Of a stretch of DNA of 39,673 bases, positions 22,344-30,633 are shown one piece after another. Origin of the DNA: JAYUZR01 sp043751595 (GTDB lineage: Bacteria; Patescibacteriota; UBA1384; CAILIB01); the NCBI GenBank assembly GCA_043751595.1, contig JAYUZR010000034.1, forward strand, positions 1 to 39,673, read 5' to 3'. Position 1 is the stretch's first letter; each line of letters begins with the position of its first letter. The notes beneath the pieces were generated by a model. The model had not been told where the DNA came from and made no database searches. It saw nothing but the letters and a program-made list of their open reading frames with translations. Made by a program: the position numbers and the translations under genes.

Positions 22344-22361
22344 GTGTTCGGCGAGAAATAA

Positions 22362-22395
22362 ATAAAAGCTCCCTACAAAGTAAGAAGCTTCTATC
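22362..22395 (-). terminator. Possible weak terminator after the 22411 gene
   Basis: AAGCTTC and GGAGCTT can pair over about 11 nt with one G-U, followed by TTATTTATTT on the minus strand. Confidence 0.35.
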
Positions 22396-22410
22396 TTTTC
22401 ATGACCACTA

Positions 22411-22926
22411 TTACAGGCGACTTACTCTCGGCCGTTGCCAGCGAAACTGAGCTGCGATCTCATTCCAGGCAGATACATCAAACTTGCCAGAATCACCAGT
22501 TACCACATAGCCATCCTCCTCGCTAGGAATTCCGGCTAATCGTCGCATACCTGCAAAACCCTTGTCGCAGCATGTGACCAAGGCTGTTTTTGACTTACCC
22601 TTTATTCCTACCCTCTTCCTTATGCGCCCGTAAGCTCGATAAAGATTAACATCTCTAGAAAAGCAAAGGTTATTAAACCAACGCCCGTCTATAATGATTA
22701 TGTCAAACCTCAGCCGGTTAATGGCTTCGAACAGATCGGTAAGGGTCTCAACTCTTTGCACGACCCAAGAACTGGGCATGACATACTTAGTACCCTTAGT
22801 CCTAGGGGAACTACCGACATCAAAGATTACAAACCCCGGAACTAATTCCTCTAATCCCAGGCACGTAAGCAAGCCCTCCGGGCCACACAGAAGCATTGTG
22901 CCTCTATTTTTGATTCCACTCATCAA
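22411..22926 (-). CDS. Unknown alpha/beta protein behind a candidate attenuator
   Basis: 171 residues. Alternating hydrophobic strands and helices (GFVIFDVGSSP, RFDIIIIDGRWF, KTALVTCCDKG) suggest a Rossmann- or receiver-like fold: FDIIIIDG resembles the strand before a phospho-acceptor aspartate, but the rest of a receiver is not recognisable. AAAGG lies about 10 nt before the ATG at 22926. Upstream is a promoter followed immediately by a long hairpin and U-run (22966-23044), so expression could be set by termination in the leader. No family identified. Confidence 0.55.
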   Translation of the reverse strand: MMSGIKNRGTMLLCGPEGLLTCLGLEELVPGFVIFDVGSSPRTKGTKYVMPSSWVVQRVETLTDLFEAINRLRFDIIIIDGRWFNNLCFSRDVNLYRAYGRIRKRVGIKGKSKTALVTCCDKGFAGMRRLAGIPSEEDGYVVTGDSGKFDVSAWNEIAAQFRWQRPRVSRL

Positions 22927-22965
22927 ACACCAACCTTTCTTTTCGTACTTTCTTTATCAGAAAAC

Positions 22966-23031
22966 ACAAAAAAGAGCGATATCCTGCAGTGAAGGTCTTG
23001 ATAGTACCTAACCTTGTGCATGATATCGCTC
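22966..23031 (-). ncRNA. Candidate hairpin RNA: leader attenuator or small RNA
   Basis: Minus strand: a promoter TTGGTT-N18-TACAAT (-10 at 23039-23044) predicts a first base near 23031. This is the first base of an inverted repeat with perfect 10-bp ends GAGCGATATC (minus-strand 23031-23022) and GATATCGCTC (22983-22974). Inner complementary segments (TGCA/TGCA and AAGGT/ACCTT) can extend the stem. TTTTTTGTGTTTT follows. The RNA would be about 65 nt, ending before the gene at 22926. Confidence 0.5.
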
Positions 23032-23044
23032 TAATGCGATTGTA

Positions 23045-23423
23045 ATTCATCCGATCCGGTCTAACCAAAGGTGGCTAAACTAGAAGTGGCAAAAGACAAC
23101 CGGTTTTGTTTTTTCTCTGGTGCTGCAGATATTGTATAAGGTACAAAGAATATTTTAAAAATTTCTTTTTGATGTTTTGTCCGAGTGCAGCGACCAGGTT
23201 TTTAACGAACCGCGTTGAGGATTGGTGTCTAGTAATTTCCTTTCCTCAACACAACTATTGTACGGCCCGCAGGCTTATTGGTCAATGAGTAAGAAGGTAT
23301 TAATGAGGCGTATATGCGAGAAAGTGGCTTTGATCATCTACTTTCATTTTATGTTAGCTTCAGCTATTAACGACAAAACAAATCGGGCCCTGAGGGCCCA
23401 CACCTTAAGAGGAAGAAATCGAC
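23045..23423. other. Noncoding, AT-rich interval upstream of the oxidoreductase gene
   Basis: No convincing gene: the short frames here overlap one another and lack ribosome-binding sites. An 8-bp inverted repeat GTTGAGGA / TCCTCAAC lies at 23214-23221 and 23243-23250. A GC-rich palindromic pair GGGCCC-TGA-GGGCCC sits about 30 nt before the oxidoreductase ATG, in its probable leader, and AGAGGAAG is the likely Shine-Dalgarno sequence. Confidence 0.5.
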
Positions 23424-24380
23424 ATGCAAGTGACCATCATTGGCACGGGTTGCCGTGCACAGAACCATCGTCAAACCTTAGGAAATATCAGTGCTACATT
23501 GGGGTTAGCATCTACCGTATACACGTACGGCCAGAACGCCCCTGCGGGTCAGCCACATCTTGAGGTAGCCGTAGCAACATCGGAGGTACTCGTTATCTGC
23601 AAGCATGCAGGCAGCGAGGCACGCCTAGCTGCTTACAAGCTCATTCTTGAAATGGGCATGTTACGCGCCATAGTAGTCATTGAGAAGCCAGTACTCGGAA
23701 ATGAGCTTCCAGCAATTCAACTACTCGCCCAGAAAGGATTCAAACTCCTTTTTGCCAGCCAATGGCGCTGGAGCCCTATCGTCCTGTCGGCAGCAAAAGC
23801 CATCAGAATGGTCGGTGGTGCAAAGAAGATAGAAGGCAGGGCCGTTCATAGCGGACCACCAGAAAGCTTTCTTAATCTCAGGAGAAAGGTGATTGCCGAT
23901 CTGGCGATTCATCCACTTGAGATTCTATCCGGCCTAACTGGCCTTGATCCAGAAGTCCTCAGCTGCGAATCCTCTAATGACCTTACCGCTGTAATTGAGG
24001 GCAAGTGCGGAGAAATACCCTTTTCTTTCGAGATTAGCTGGCAGACAAAGACCGAGGATGCTGGATACCTATTATCAATGCACACTGAGACAGTAAATGG
24101 TGAGAATATCACCTTAAACAATCAGGCTGCAGCCGGGACGCTCTTAGTTCCTGGTCACATGATGGGGAATTCTGCCTATAGCTACTTACTGCGCGAGGGT
24201 GCAGAAAAGACAGCACAGATGAACCAGCTCCCGCTCGGGAGCCAGGAACTCCTCGATGGCCGATGGGCAATGTGGATTCGGATCTTAACCGAAAAGGTCC
24301 CCACCTCATCTGAAGAGTTTAGCCTGATCAAGAAGCGAGTTATCTGGATCAATACTTGCTACAAGTTGGCCGGCCTCTAA
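23424..24380 (+). CDS. Gfo/Idh/MocA-like NAD(P)-dependent oxidoreductase
   Basis: 318 residues. The N-terminal Rossmann half begins VTIIGTGCRAQNHRQTL, a dinucleotide-binding loop. The family signature Glu-Lys-Pro is at 87-89 (VVIEKPVLGNE), where the lysine is catalytic. DLAIHPLEIL (Asp159, His163) matches the catalytic DxxxH segment of the C-terminal half. The glycine-rich loop is less regular than usual (GTGCRAQNH), so cofactor preference is unclear and some divergence is likely. Relatives oxidise or reduce sugars, inositols, sugar nucleotides or biliverdin; the substrate here cannot be guessed, as no sugar-nucleotide genes are adjacent. It is monocistronic with its own terminator. Confidence 0.75.
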   Translation: MQVTIIGTGCRAQNHRQTLGNISATLGLASTVYTYGQNAPAGQPHLEVAVATSEVLVICKHAGSEARLAAYKLILEMGMLRAIVVIEKPVLGNELPAIQLLAQKGFKLLFASQWRWSPIVLSAAKAIRMVGGAKKIEGRAVHSGPPESFLNLRRKVIADLAIHPLEILSGLTGLDPEVLSCESSNDLTAVIEGKCGEIPFSFEISWQTKTEDAGYLLSMHTETVNGENITLNNQAAAGTLLVPGHMMGNSAYSYLLREGAEKTAQMNQLPLGSQELLDGRWAMWIRILTEKVPTSSEEFSLIKKRVIWINTCYKLAGL

Positions 24381-24386
24381 AAAACA

Positions 24387-24426
24387 AAACATCCCCGCTG
24401 GGCTCAGACCTGGCGGGGATGTTTTA
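24387..24426 (+). terminator. Intrinsic terminator after the oxidoreductase gene
   Basis: AAAACATCCCCGC pairs with GCGGGGATGTTTT around a small inner loop, with flanking A and T runs. It also lies just past the dnaB stop on the other strand and may serve both genes. Confidence 0.85.
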
Positions 24427-24436
24427 ATTCCCGAAA

Positions 24437-27334
24437 CTACTCGTGCGACGCTTCGGCCCCCATATGCTGCAGATCAAGATTCTCGAATCGACTAAATTGT
24501 AGACGCGAAAGCACTTTGATATCACCCGTTGGTCCGTTACGATGTTTACGTACTAGAACATCAGTAATATGGTTCTGCTCTTCCTTATTATAGTAGTCGT
24601 CACGGTAAAGGAAGATTACCACATCAGCATCTTGCTCGATCGATCCTGATTCACGAAGGTCAGATAGCATCGGTCGCTTATCGGGGCGACTTTCCACTGC
24701 ACGCGAGAGCTGGGAAAGGGCAATTACCGGCACGTTCAACTCTTTGGCCAGCGCCTTTAGCGAACGTGAGATCTCGGATACCTCTTGCACACGGTTGTCG
24801 GCACCAAATCCAGGAGCGGTCATTAGCTGGAGGTAATCGATAATAATCAGATCTAGCCCAGCTTCTGCCTGCAGGCGCCGAGCTTTGGCTCGAACTTCGT
24901 TTACGGTCTGCCCTGCCCCATCATCAATAAAGATATTAGCTTCGGCCAAGATTCCATAGGCTTCGTTTAACTTGCGGAAGTCGTCGTCGTTAAGCTTGCC
25001 GTTGCGTAGTTTCCAGGAATCGATGCGGCCAATGGAAGAAATGAGCTTGTCCACCAACTGCTCTTTGGACATTTCTAAGGAAAAGAGACCGACCGTGCTT
25101 TTGTGGTGAATAGCGGCGTTTTCGGCCAGACACAAAGCGAAGGTACTATTGTGCACGACCAAATCATTGGCCACAAAGTTGTGGGTTTCTGGAATGGTTA
25201 GGTCATACACCTCTTGCTCACCTGCATCAGCAACGGAAACAATCGTGTCCCAGAAAAGATCGCTCTTAGAAAGGTTCAATAGATCACTATCCTGAAGAAC
25301 CTCGGCAAATCTTTTAACGCTGGCGCGAGTAGGAGCACGCTTTCCGACATGGAAGTTATGTGATTCTGGCAGACCCATCGCAATTGCAAGCGAGCGCCAA
25401 GACTTGGCTCCTTTCTTAGCAATGATTTGATCCCATATTTCGATTGGAAGGGTATCTTTTGTATAACCACCTACCTTACGAGCAATTGCCGTAGCTCGAA
25501 CTATAGCTATCTCCTCCTCTTTTCCGAAAATACCAATCTGGTCAGCAAAAGTAATTAGATCTTTTCGGCCGTGGATCTCTAGTTCGAAGGCGCGCTTATG
25601 ACCACCCCGATATTTAACCTGCTTTTCTCTGATTTTAGCGATAATTCCAAAGCGCAACAGTAGATGTTGAATATCTTGAACTAGATACTTTGAAGCTGAA
25701 GCATAGGCAATGCATGGCTGACCATTACTTACATACGCTGTTCCATCACAACTAAAGAGACGATTTAGGAAGAGCGCCACCTGCTCTTTTTCTAGCATAA
25801 ATACCGTTTCGGGAACTTGCTTATAATGCGCCGTCATGCCCCACAAACCATGTGAGCGCAAAAACTCAGTCACACGATTTTCTCCAGCCTTAGCGGTGGG
25901 ACGTGGGAATCCAGGTACTTTGGACCGAATTTGCTCAGCAAGAGCGCTACTCGGCATTGTTTTTCCTGCTCGCCATCCATACGCAAGTGAAGTACTAGCG
26001 CCAGATAGTGCAAGGGCATTTGTAACCTGAGCAAGTGAACCAGCTAATACCTCATTGAACTGCTCTGACCATCGACCAACTTGCTGCATATACCAAGAAC
26101 GACTGGTAACCACCGAGAGCGTAGGAGCAGAAAAACTACCGGTCCCCACCTGCTTTACTTCTATACCTTTTCCGAAAGCACGCATCGCCCCAGAAAAATC
26201 GCTCATAATACCAATGTTCCCATTAGTAAAACGAGGCGAACTCTGTACCACTGAGCCGTCCGCTACAAAGTAAGCTAACGCTTTTACCTCATGAGGCGCG
26301 ATACTAAACTTGCCAAAAAATGGTAAAGCTCGCGGTGCGGCAATCCTATCCCCAACCTTGAGTTCAGAAAGCTGTTTCCAGCCCCGTAGTGTAAAGAATG
26401 GATGAGTATAGGTAGCGGTAATTTCGTGACCGAGTGCCGTTTTGAGCGTTGCGACAGACTTAATTCCATTTGGGATAAAGTCGCTTGGACGAGATGCTGT
26501 AATCGTATAATCGTCTCGCATGGTCGCCACGGTACCTACTCGACCTTCTACCATTTCTTTAATGGTCAGTTGCAACCCAGTTTCTGGGTCAAGAATACGG
26601 GTATCACCGGTTAAGCACTTACCCATCGAAGGACGGGCAGCAAGAATCACCAAATCAGACTTCTGTAATCCACCAAGCAAGCCATCCAAATGCTTAAACC
26701 CGGTAGGAATACCGCGAATACCGCTTTCATTCTTAGAAAGAGCATCCAGACGCTCAAAACTTTCCGCCAAAATACTGCGAACCGCCGTAAAGTTCTGCTT
26801 TAAGAAGCGCTGTGTCACCCCAAACAGGGCCTGCTCGGCCTGATCCAGAATCTCTTGGCTTGGCTCATCTTCGCGGAAGCCTAGATCACCAATTTTGGCA
26901 GCAGCATGAATCAACCTACGTAACATCGCTTTTTCTCGCACAATTCCTGCGTAATGGGCCACATTACTTGCGGTTGCTACTGCATTTACCAGGCTAGAAA
27001 GCATAGCGGGACCTCCTACTTGCTCTAGTAACCCACGTCGGGCAAGCTCGTCCGCCACCGTAATCAAATCGATAGGAATCCGCTTCTCAGCCAAGATGGT
27101 CATCGCCTCGTAAATGTTGGCGTGGTCTGGGCGATAAAAGTCGGTCGGACTTAGGGTATCGATTACTTTAATAATCGCCTCGGCGTCGAGCATGAGAGCG
27201 CCAAGTGCGGCAACCTCTGCCTCCAGATTCTGAGGTGGAACCCTCCCAGCAACCTCATAGGAAACATCGCGAACCTGTTGGTTCGTCTCCTCGTAGGGCT
27301 TGCGTGCACCCCCTCTACGTCGCGCTTCAGCCAT
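24437..27334 (-). CDS. dnaB: Replicative DNA helicase DnaB, interrupted by an intein
   Basis: The 965-residue precursor joins a normal DnaB (about 475 residues once spliced) with a 490-residue intein. N-extein 1-239 holds the DnaB N-terminal domain (PPQNLEAEVAALGALML) and RecA-like start GIPTGFKHLDGLLGG, ending in the Walker A motif ARPSMGK. The C-extein 730-965 resumes with STFALCLAENAA and carries IIIDYLQLM (Walker B), LSQLSRAVESR and DLRESGSIEQDADVVIFLYRD. The intein thus splits the P-loop lysine from the serine, so helicase activity requires splicing. The ATG overlaps the trpS stop (TAATG). DnaB unwinds DNA ahead of the replication fork. Confidence 0.95.
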   Translation of the reverse strand: MAEARRRGGARKPYEETNQQVRDVSYEVAGRVPPQNLEAEVAALGALMLDAEAIIKVIDTLSPTDFYRPDHANIYEAMTILAEKRIPIDLITVADELARRGLLEQVGGPAMLSSLVNAVATASNVAHYAGIVREKAMLRRLIHAAAKIGDLGFREDEPSQEILDQAEQALFGVTQRFLKQNFTAVRSILAESFERLDALSKNESGIRGIPTGFKHLDGLLGGLQKSDLVILAARPSMGKCLTGDTRILDPETGLQLTIKEMVEGRVGTVATMRDDYTITASRPSDFIPNGIKSVATLKTALGHEITATYTHPFFTLRGWKQLSELKVGDRIAAPRALPFFGKFSIAPHEVKALAYFVADGSVVQSSPRFTNGNIGIMSDFSGAMRAFGKGIEVKQVGTGSFSAPTLSVVTSRSWYMQQVGRWSEQFNEVLAGSLAQVTNALALSGASTSLAYGWRAGKTMPSSALAEQIRSKVPGFPRPTAKAGENRVTEFLRSHGLWGMTAHYKQVPETVFMLEKEQVALFLNRLFSCDGTAYVSNGQPCIAYASASKYLVQDIQHLLLRFGIIAKIREKQVKYRGGHKRAFELEIHGRKDLITFADQIGIFGKEEEIAIVRATAIARKVGGYTKDTLPIEIWDQIIAKKGAKSWRSLAIAMGLPESHNFHVGKRAPTRASVKRFAEVLQDSDLLNLSKSDLFWDTIVSVADAGEQEVYDLTIPETHNFVANDLVVHNSTFALCLAENAAIHHKSTVGLFSLEMSKEQLVDKLISSIGRIDSWKLRNGKLNDDDFRKLNEAYGILAEANIFIDDGAGQTVNEVRAKARRLQAEAGLDLIIIDYLQLMTAPGFGADNRVQEVSEISRSLKALAKELNVPVIALSQLSRAVESRPDKRPMLSDLRESGSIEQDADVVIFLYRDDYYNKEEQNHITDVLVRKHRNGPTGDIKVLSRLQFSRFENLDLQHMGAEASHE
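25148..26617 (-). mobile_element. DnaB intein with LAGLIDADG-type endonuclease region
   Basis: 490 codons in frame, residues 240-729. First residue Cys (CLTGDTRILDPETG, block A); block B-like VATMRDDYTITASRPSDF and TATYTHPFFT; C-terminal blocks EVYDLTIPETHNFVANDLVVHN ending in His-Asn, followed by Ser of the extein. Two motifs typical of DOD endonucleases are present: LAYFVADGSV and FLNRLFSCDGTAY. All residues for standard splicing (Cys1, TxxH, His-Asn, +1 Ser) are visible, so it should be active. The endonuclease might be active too: the central aspartate is present in both motifs. Confidence 0.92.
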
Positions 27335-28326
27335 TACCAGTGCAGGATTAAGCCAGCGGCTTCGCGTACTTCGGCCATCGTTTCGCCAGCAATCTCTTTG
27401 GCCCGTTTAGACCCATCAACAAGTACCTTCTCCAGGTATGAAGGATCTTTTACCAGCTCTTCGTGACGCTCACGAATCGGCTGCAAGAAGCGGTTAATGC
27501 GCATCGCAAGCAAATCCTTACTTCCTTTATAAGAGATCGACCCCGAACGGTAGTCTTTATCCAGCTCGGCCAGCTCTTGCGCAGTCCCCACCAAGCGATG
27601 CAAGGCAAAGATATTGCAGGTATCAGGATCCTTAGCTTCTGCCGGGCCGCGCGAGTCAGTAACAATGGTCGCCACTTTTTTAGCTACTTCGACTTCGGTA
27701 TAAAGCAGGCCAATTACATTGCCGTAGCTCTTACTCATCTTACGGCCATCTGTACCGGGCACAATCGCCGTATCCGCCTGAAGCAGTAATCGCGGCTCGG
27801 GAAAGACTGGGCTATAGGTGTGATTAAACTTCTCGGAAAGATCGATCGCGATCTCGACATGCTGTTGTTGATCCTTCCCAACAGGTACTCCAGCAGGTTT
27901 GTAGAGCAAGATATCTGCCGCCATCAGAATTGGATAGGTAAAGAGGCCTACATTAGCCTCTTTGCCATTAGCAAGCGCATCCTTGTAGGCATGGGCCCGC
28001 TCCATCAAACCTAAGGGACACAGTGCCCCTAGCACCGTAGCGAGCTCTACATGCTCGATAACTGCCGATTGCTGGAAGATGCTTACCTTCTTAGGATCCA
28101 GCCCACAGGCTAAGTAGCCCAGAAGGGTAGTCTTAATGCTGGCCTGAAGCGCCTCGGCATCGTGCATCTGATTGAGAGCGTGCATATCAGCAATCATCAC
28201 CATGCCATCTTGGTGTTGCTGGTGCAGATTTATGAACTGCTGGATGGCACCAAAGTAGTTACCCAGGTGGAGATCTCCAGTGGGTTTGATGCCGGAAAGA
28301 AACGGTACGCGCGGAGTAGGATTCAT
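27334..28326 (-). CDS. trpS: Tryptophanyl-tRNA synthetase
   Basis: Class I synthetase of 330 residues, charging tRNA-Trp. The HIGH-box equivalent is GDLHLGNYFGAI and the KMSKS loop reads GRKMSKSYGNV. MIADMHALNQ, LMAADILLYKP and VPVGKDQQQHVEIA are hallmark segments of bacterial TrpRS. The length is standard. It sits upstream of dnaB with a TAATG overlap; the coupling probably reflects genome compaction rather than a functional link. Confidence 0.97.
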   Translation of the reverse strand: MNPTPRVPFLSGIKPTGDLHLGNYFGAIQQFINLHQQHQDGMVMIADMHALNQMHDAEALQASIKTTLLGYLACGLDPKKVSIFQQSAVIEHVELATVLGALCPLGLMERAHAYKDALANGKEANVGLFTYPILMAADILLYKPAGVPVGKDQQQHVEIAIDLSEKFNHTYSPVFPEPRLLLQADTAIVPGTDGRKMSKSYGNVIGLLYTEVEVAKKVATIVTDSRGPAEAKDPDTCNIFALHRLVGTAQELAELDKDYRSGSISYKGSKDLLAMRINRFLQPIRERHEELVKDPSYLEKVLVDGSKRAKEIAGETMAEVREAAGLILHW

Positions 28327-28403
28327 GCCCTCATGGTAGCGGGTTTTTTGGTATGGTGGAAATACTTGAGACTAAGCCATCTGCATGCCCCCACCCCTCC
28401 TAA

Positions 28404-28705
28404 CATATACTACTGGACCACAGCACACCTCAAGAAAAGTTTGAGTATTTAGATCAAAAGGACTATCAACCTCGAATCTTAGCTGGCGACTTTAACCTAT
28501 TTGGGATTGAAAGTACCCGAAATATTGGGATCGCTCCCATAAAAGCTCCGCGGATGAGCTTACCGATTAAGCCTACCCCTCAAAAGACCGCACATTGGAT
28601 TATATACTGATTCCTAAGGGCTTTAGATTTGAAGGGTTTATGTGCCTCAAGGAGGATTTATCAGATCACAAGAGTCTCTACTCAGAAATACTTATCCAGG
28701 AATAA
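28404..28705 (+). pseudogene. Remnant of an endonuclease/exonuclease/phosphatase (EEP) family gene
   Basis: Two frames together give the C-terminal end of an EEP protein. The first frame reads QPRILAGDFNLFGIEST, with the conserved GDFN active-site motif, and stops at 28608. The second frame carries RTLDYILIPKGFRFEG, then EDLSDHKSLYSEIL (the catalytic Asp-His) and stops at 28703. A one-base deletion near 28585-28590 joins them naturally (PTPQK then RTLDYI). The N-terminal half of the family domain is absent and no start codon fits. It could be a sequencing error over the frameshift, but the missing N-terminus argues for real decay. The rest of the 28327-28855 gap holds the promoter for the next gene and nothing else I recognise. 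Confidence 0.7.
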
Positions 28706-28784
28706 CCGTCCAAGGGAAGTAGCCCTTGTCTCTACGGTTAGCCCTCATAACATTAAACTTTCCTAAAACATCTTTACAACTACG

Positions 28785-28790
28785 TATAAT
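28785..28790 (+). promoter_or_regulatory. Consensus -10 box TATAAT for the membrane GNAT gene
   Basis: Perfect -10 hexamer about 66 nt before the ATG at 28856; the upstream DNA is AT-rich but without a clear -35 at 16-18 nt. The leader also contains an in-frame GTG at 28793, but the predicted RNA would begin after it. Confidence 0.55.
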
Positions 28791-28855
28791 ATGTGATATT
28801 TAGCTCAGTCTTCTTCAAAAGAGAGGATGAATCTTCAAAAAAAGGAAAAGTTTCA

Positions 28856-29959
28856 ATGATCGTCCAGATCAAGAGCGCACGCCTGCGCCACCTCATCAAG
28901 GTGATCTTTATTGCTGCTCTCATGATCTCCTTCGGGACGATCATTGAGGGTGTCGTAAAGGCACGACTACCTGCGTGGGCCGTTGCAGAAATAGCAGCAG
29001 CCTTCCCGTTCGCCGAAATTGTATTCTGCGCCAGTATTACTGGCTACTTCTACAGCTTCGCAAAACTGGGAGCGCACGACCGGGGAGCAATCCCCATGTG
29101 CTGGCTCCTTCTCTTCGTCAATCGCTTAGCAGCCCTAATCCCCTTCTGCTGGCTCCTTCTCCGCTACCAACAGCACCTCGGCTTAATTGCCACCAGTGCG
29201 GTAGTGGTTGATATAGTCGGAACGGTTGCCTTAACTTATTTTGGAGCTGTGCAACTCCGAAAAAAGGTTATCGACATTATGTCGCGCCCGGTTGTTATAA
29301 CCAGGTGGGCCACCGAGGAAGACCTCGATGGGGTTGCTGTGGTAGACCGTGAGGTATGGGGCAAGGTTTTTGCTACTCCAAAGGAGCAGCTCAGACTTCG
29401 CCTACAGAAGGAGAAAACTACCGCCATCGCTCTCAACGAGCAAGGTAAGGTAATCGCCTTCTGCACCATCTTGCGGTTCAACGAGGGCGAGCTGCCAGGC
29501 CTAACCTGGAATGAGATAACCGGACACGGCTCTCTTTCCACTCACAATCCGGAGGGAAAGTGGGTATACGGTACGGGACTTGCCTGCACCAAAAAGGAAG
29601 GGTCCCAATCAGAGGCAGCGGACAGGCTGTTGGACTTCTTGGGATTTGAGATGATGATCTCATTTACCCACGGAGTAGTGCTGGGAGCTAGAATCCCGGG
29701 CTACCACGATTATCACCGAAAAAATCCGGGCATTAGTCCGGAAGAATACGTGAAAATCAAACACCGCGGTGAAGTCCGCGACCCAGAGCTTCGTTTCTAC
29801 GATGGGTTTGGGCTGTCCAGCCCGAGCAAGCCGGTCATCGTGCCCAACTACATGGATGGGGCTGACGAAAAAAGCGAAGGCTACTCGGCATTAATCTGGT
29901 GGAAGCACCCGATTATGCCCTGGGTCTCATTTCCCAAGCTCACTCGGGGCGAGCATTGA
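28856..29959 (+). CDS. Membrane-anchored GNAT-like acetyltransferase
   Basis: 367 residues from the ATG at 28856; AAGGAAAA lies about 8 nt upstream. Residues about 13-132 contain four hydrophobic helices (IKVIFIAALMISFGTII, FAEIVFCASITGYFYSF, MCWLLLFVNRLAALIPFCW, LIATSAVVVDIVGTVAL). From about 145 a GNAT-type domain begins (ITRWATEEDLDGVAVVDREV, TAIALNEQGKVIAFCTI). The C-terminal part, ARIPGYHDYHRKN, SPEEYVKIKHRG and DPELRFYDGFGL, resembles GNAT domains found next to carbon-nitrogen hydrolases. An N-terminal membrane module on such a domain is unusual. The acceptor substrate is unknown. Confidence 0.65.
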   Translation: MIVQIKSARLRHLIKVIFIAALMISFGTIIEGVVKARLPAWAVAEIAAAFPFAEIVFCASITGYFYSFAKLGAHDRGAIPMCWLLLFVNRLAALIPFCWLLLRYQQHLGLIATSAVVVDIVGTVALTYFGAVQLRKKVIDIMSRPVVITRWATEEDLDGVAVVDREVWGKVFATPKEQLRLRLQKEKTTAIALNEQGKVIAFCTILRFNEGELPGLTWNEITGHGSLSTHNPEGKWVYGTGLACTKKEGSQSEAADRLLDFLGFEMMISFTHGVVLGARIPGYHDYHRKNPGISPEEYVKIKHRGEVRDPELRFYDGFGLSSPSKPVIVPNYMDGADEKSEGYSALIWWKHPIMPWVSFPKLTRGEH

Positions 29960-29984
29960 CCACAAAGAAAGAGGTAAGAAAAAG

Positions 29985-30016
29985 AAGACCCGTAACGCAA
30001 GCGTTACGGGTCTTTT
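29985..30016 (+). terminator. Intrinsic terminator after the membrane GNAT gene
   Basis: A perfect 14-bp stem AAGACCCGTAACGC / GCGTTACGGGTCTT with an AA loop, followed by TT and A/T-rich sequence. Confidence 0.85.
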
Positions 30017-30072
30017 ACATTTATTCCCTTTGTGACTATTTATTACATGTATTGTTGTGTATTCTTTTTTCC

Positions 30073-30612
30073 ATGAAAGATATCAGCCTTGAGTACTGCC
30101 ACATCTACACCGATGAAGAGCCAAATAGCTCGCACCTTGAGTCCCTAAAAAAAGCTCGTCAGATTTTTGAAGACCTCAGTATGGAGGGTAAAACCACTTC
30201 CAGGGTAATAATGATTGATGACTATAATCCGATAGAAGCCACACTAGATCAAGAAGAGTTCAAAAAGTTAGTGGATAGGGAAGGAATGCACCCAGATATT
30301 TACATATATGAAGCTCAACTTATCCGTGTCGCCCAACATGTACTACGGCGCACCCAAGGAAGAATATGGTCTCAATATTCAAGGTATCTTAGTAAGCACA
30401 ATAAATATCCTTGCTCTTTTCTTATTGCATGCTGGTATGCATTACGCCTAGGAATTATCGAAGATGAATCCATAGTCCCCAAAGAGCACGTCTGCAAAGA
30501 GATAATTTCAATTCTCCCTGAACGATTCGTAGAAGTAGAGATGTTAGCAGACGCAATACTATCGCAACTTGGCGTAAACTCCTCTAAAATAATTACACGT
30601 GTATTCTACTAA
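30073..30612 (+). CDS. Unknown 179-residue protein in AT-richer DNA
   Basis: From the ATG at 30073 (MKDISLEYCHIYTDEEP); the longer open frame runs back through the terminator and the upstream gene's end and is not believable. No signal peptide or membrane helix. The N-terminal half has alternating strands (SRVIMIDDYNPIE, HPDIYIYEAQLIR) and the C-terminal half is helical (CSFLIACWYALRLGII, EMLADAILSQLG). No family recognised. Codons are more A/T-ending than in housekeeping genes nearby, a hint of recent acquisition. It ends 21 nt before the sensor kinase and may be co-transcribed with it. Confidence 0.6.
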   Translation: MKDISLEYCHIYTDEEPNSSHLESLKKARQIFEDLSMEGKTTSRVIMIDDYNPIEATLDQEEFKKLVDREGMHPDIYIYEAQLIRVAQHVLRRTQGRIWSQYSRYLSKHNKYPCSFLIACWYALRLGIIEDESIVPKEHVCKEIISILPERFVEVEMLADAILSQLGVNSSKIITRVFY

Positions 30613-30633
30613 TATCAAAGACTTCTAGAGACC

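Noticed and set aside
22266..22345. CIRCE element upstream of groES
   Set aside because: No TTAGCACTC/GAGTGCTAA arms are present; the palindrome found is different.
23106..23563. Short overlapping plus-strand frames before the oxidoreductase gene
   Set aside because: They overlap each other, have no ribosome-binding sites and show no protein-like composition.
29899..30072. N-terminal extension of the 30073 gene
   Set aside because: It runs through a strong terminator and the coding end of the GNAT gene; MKDIS at 30073 is the reasonable start.
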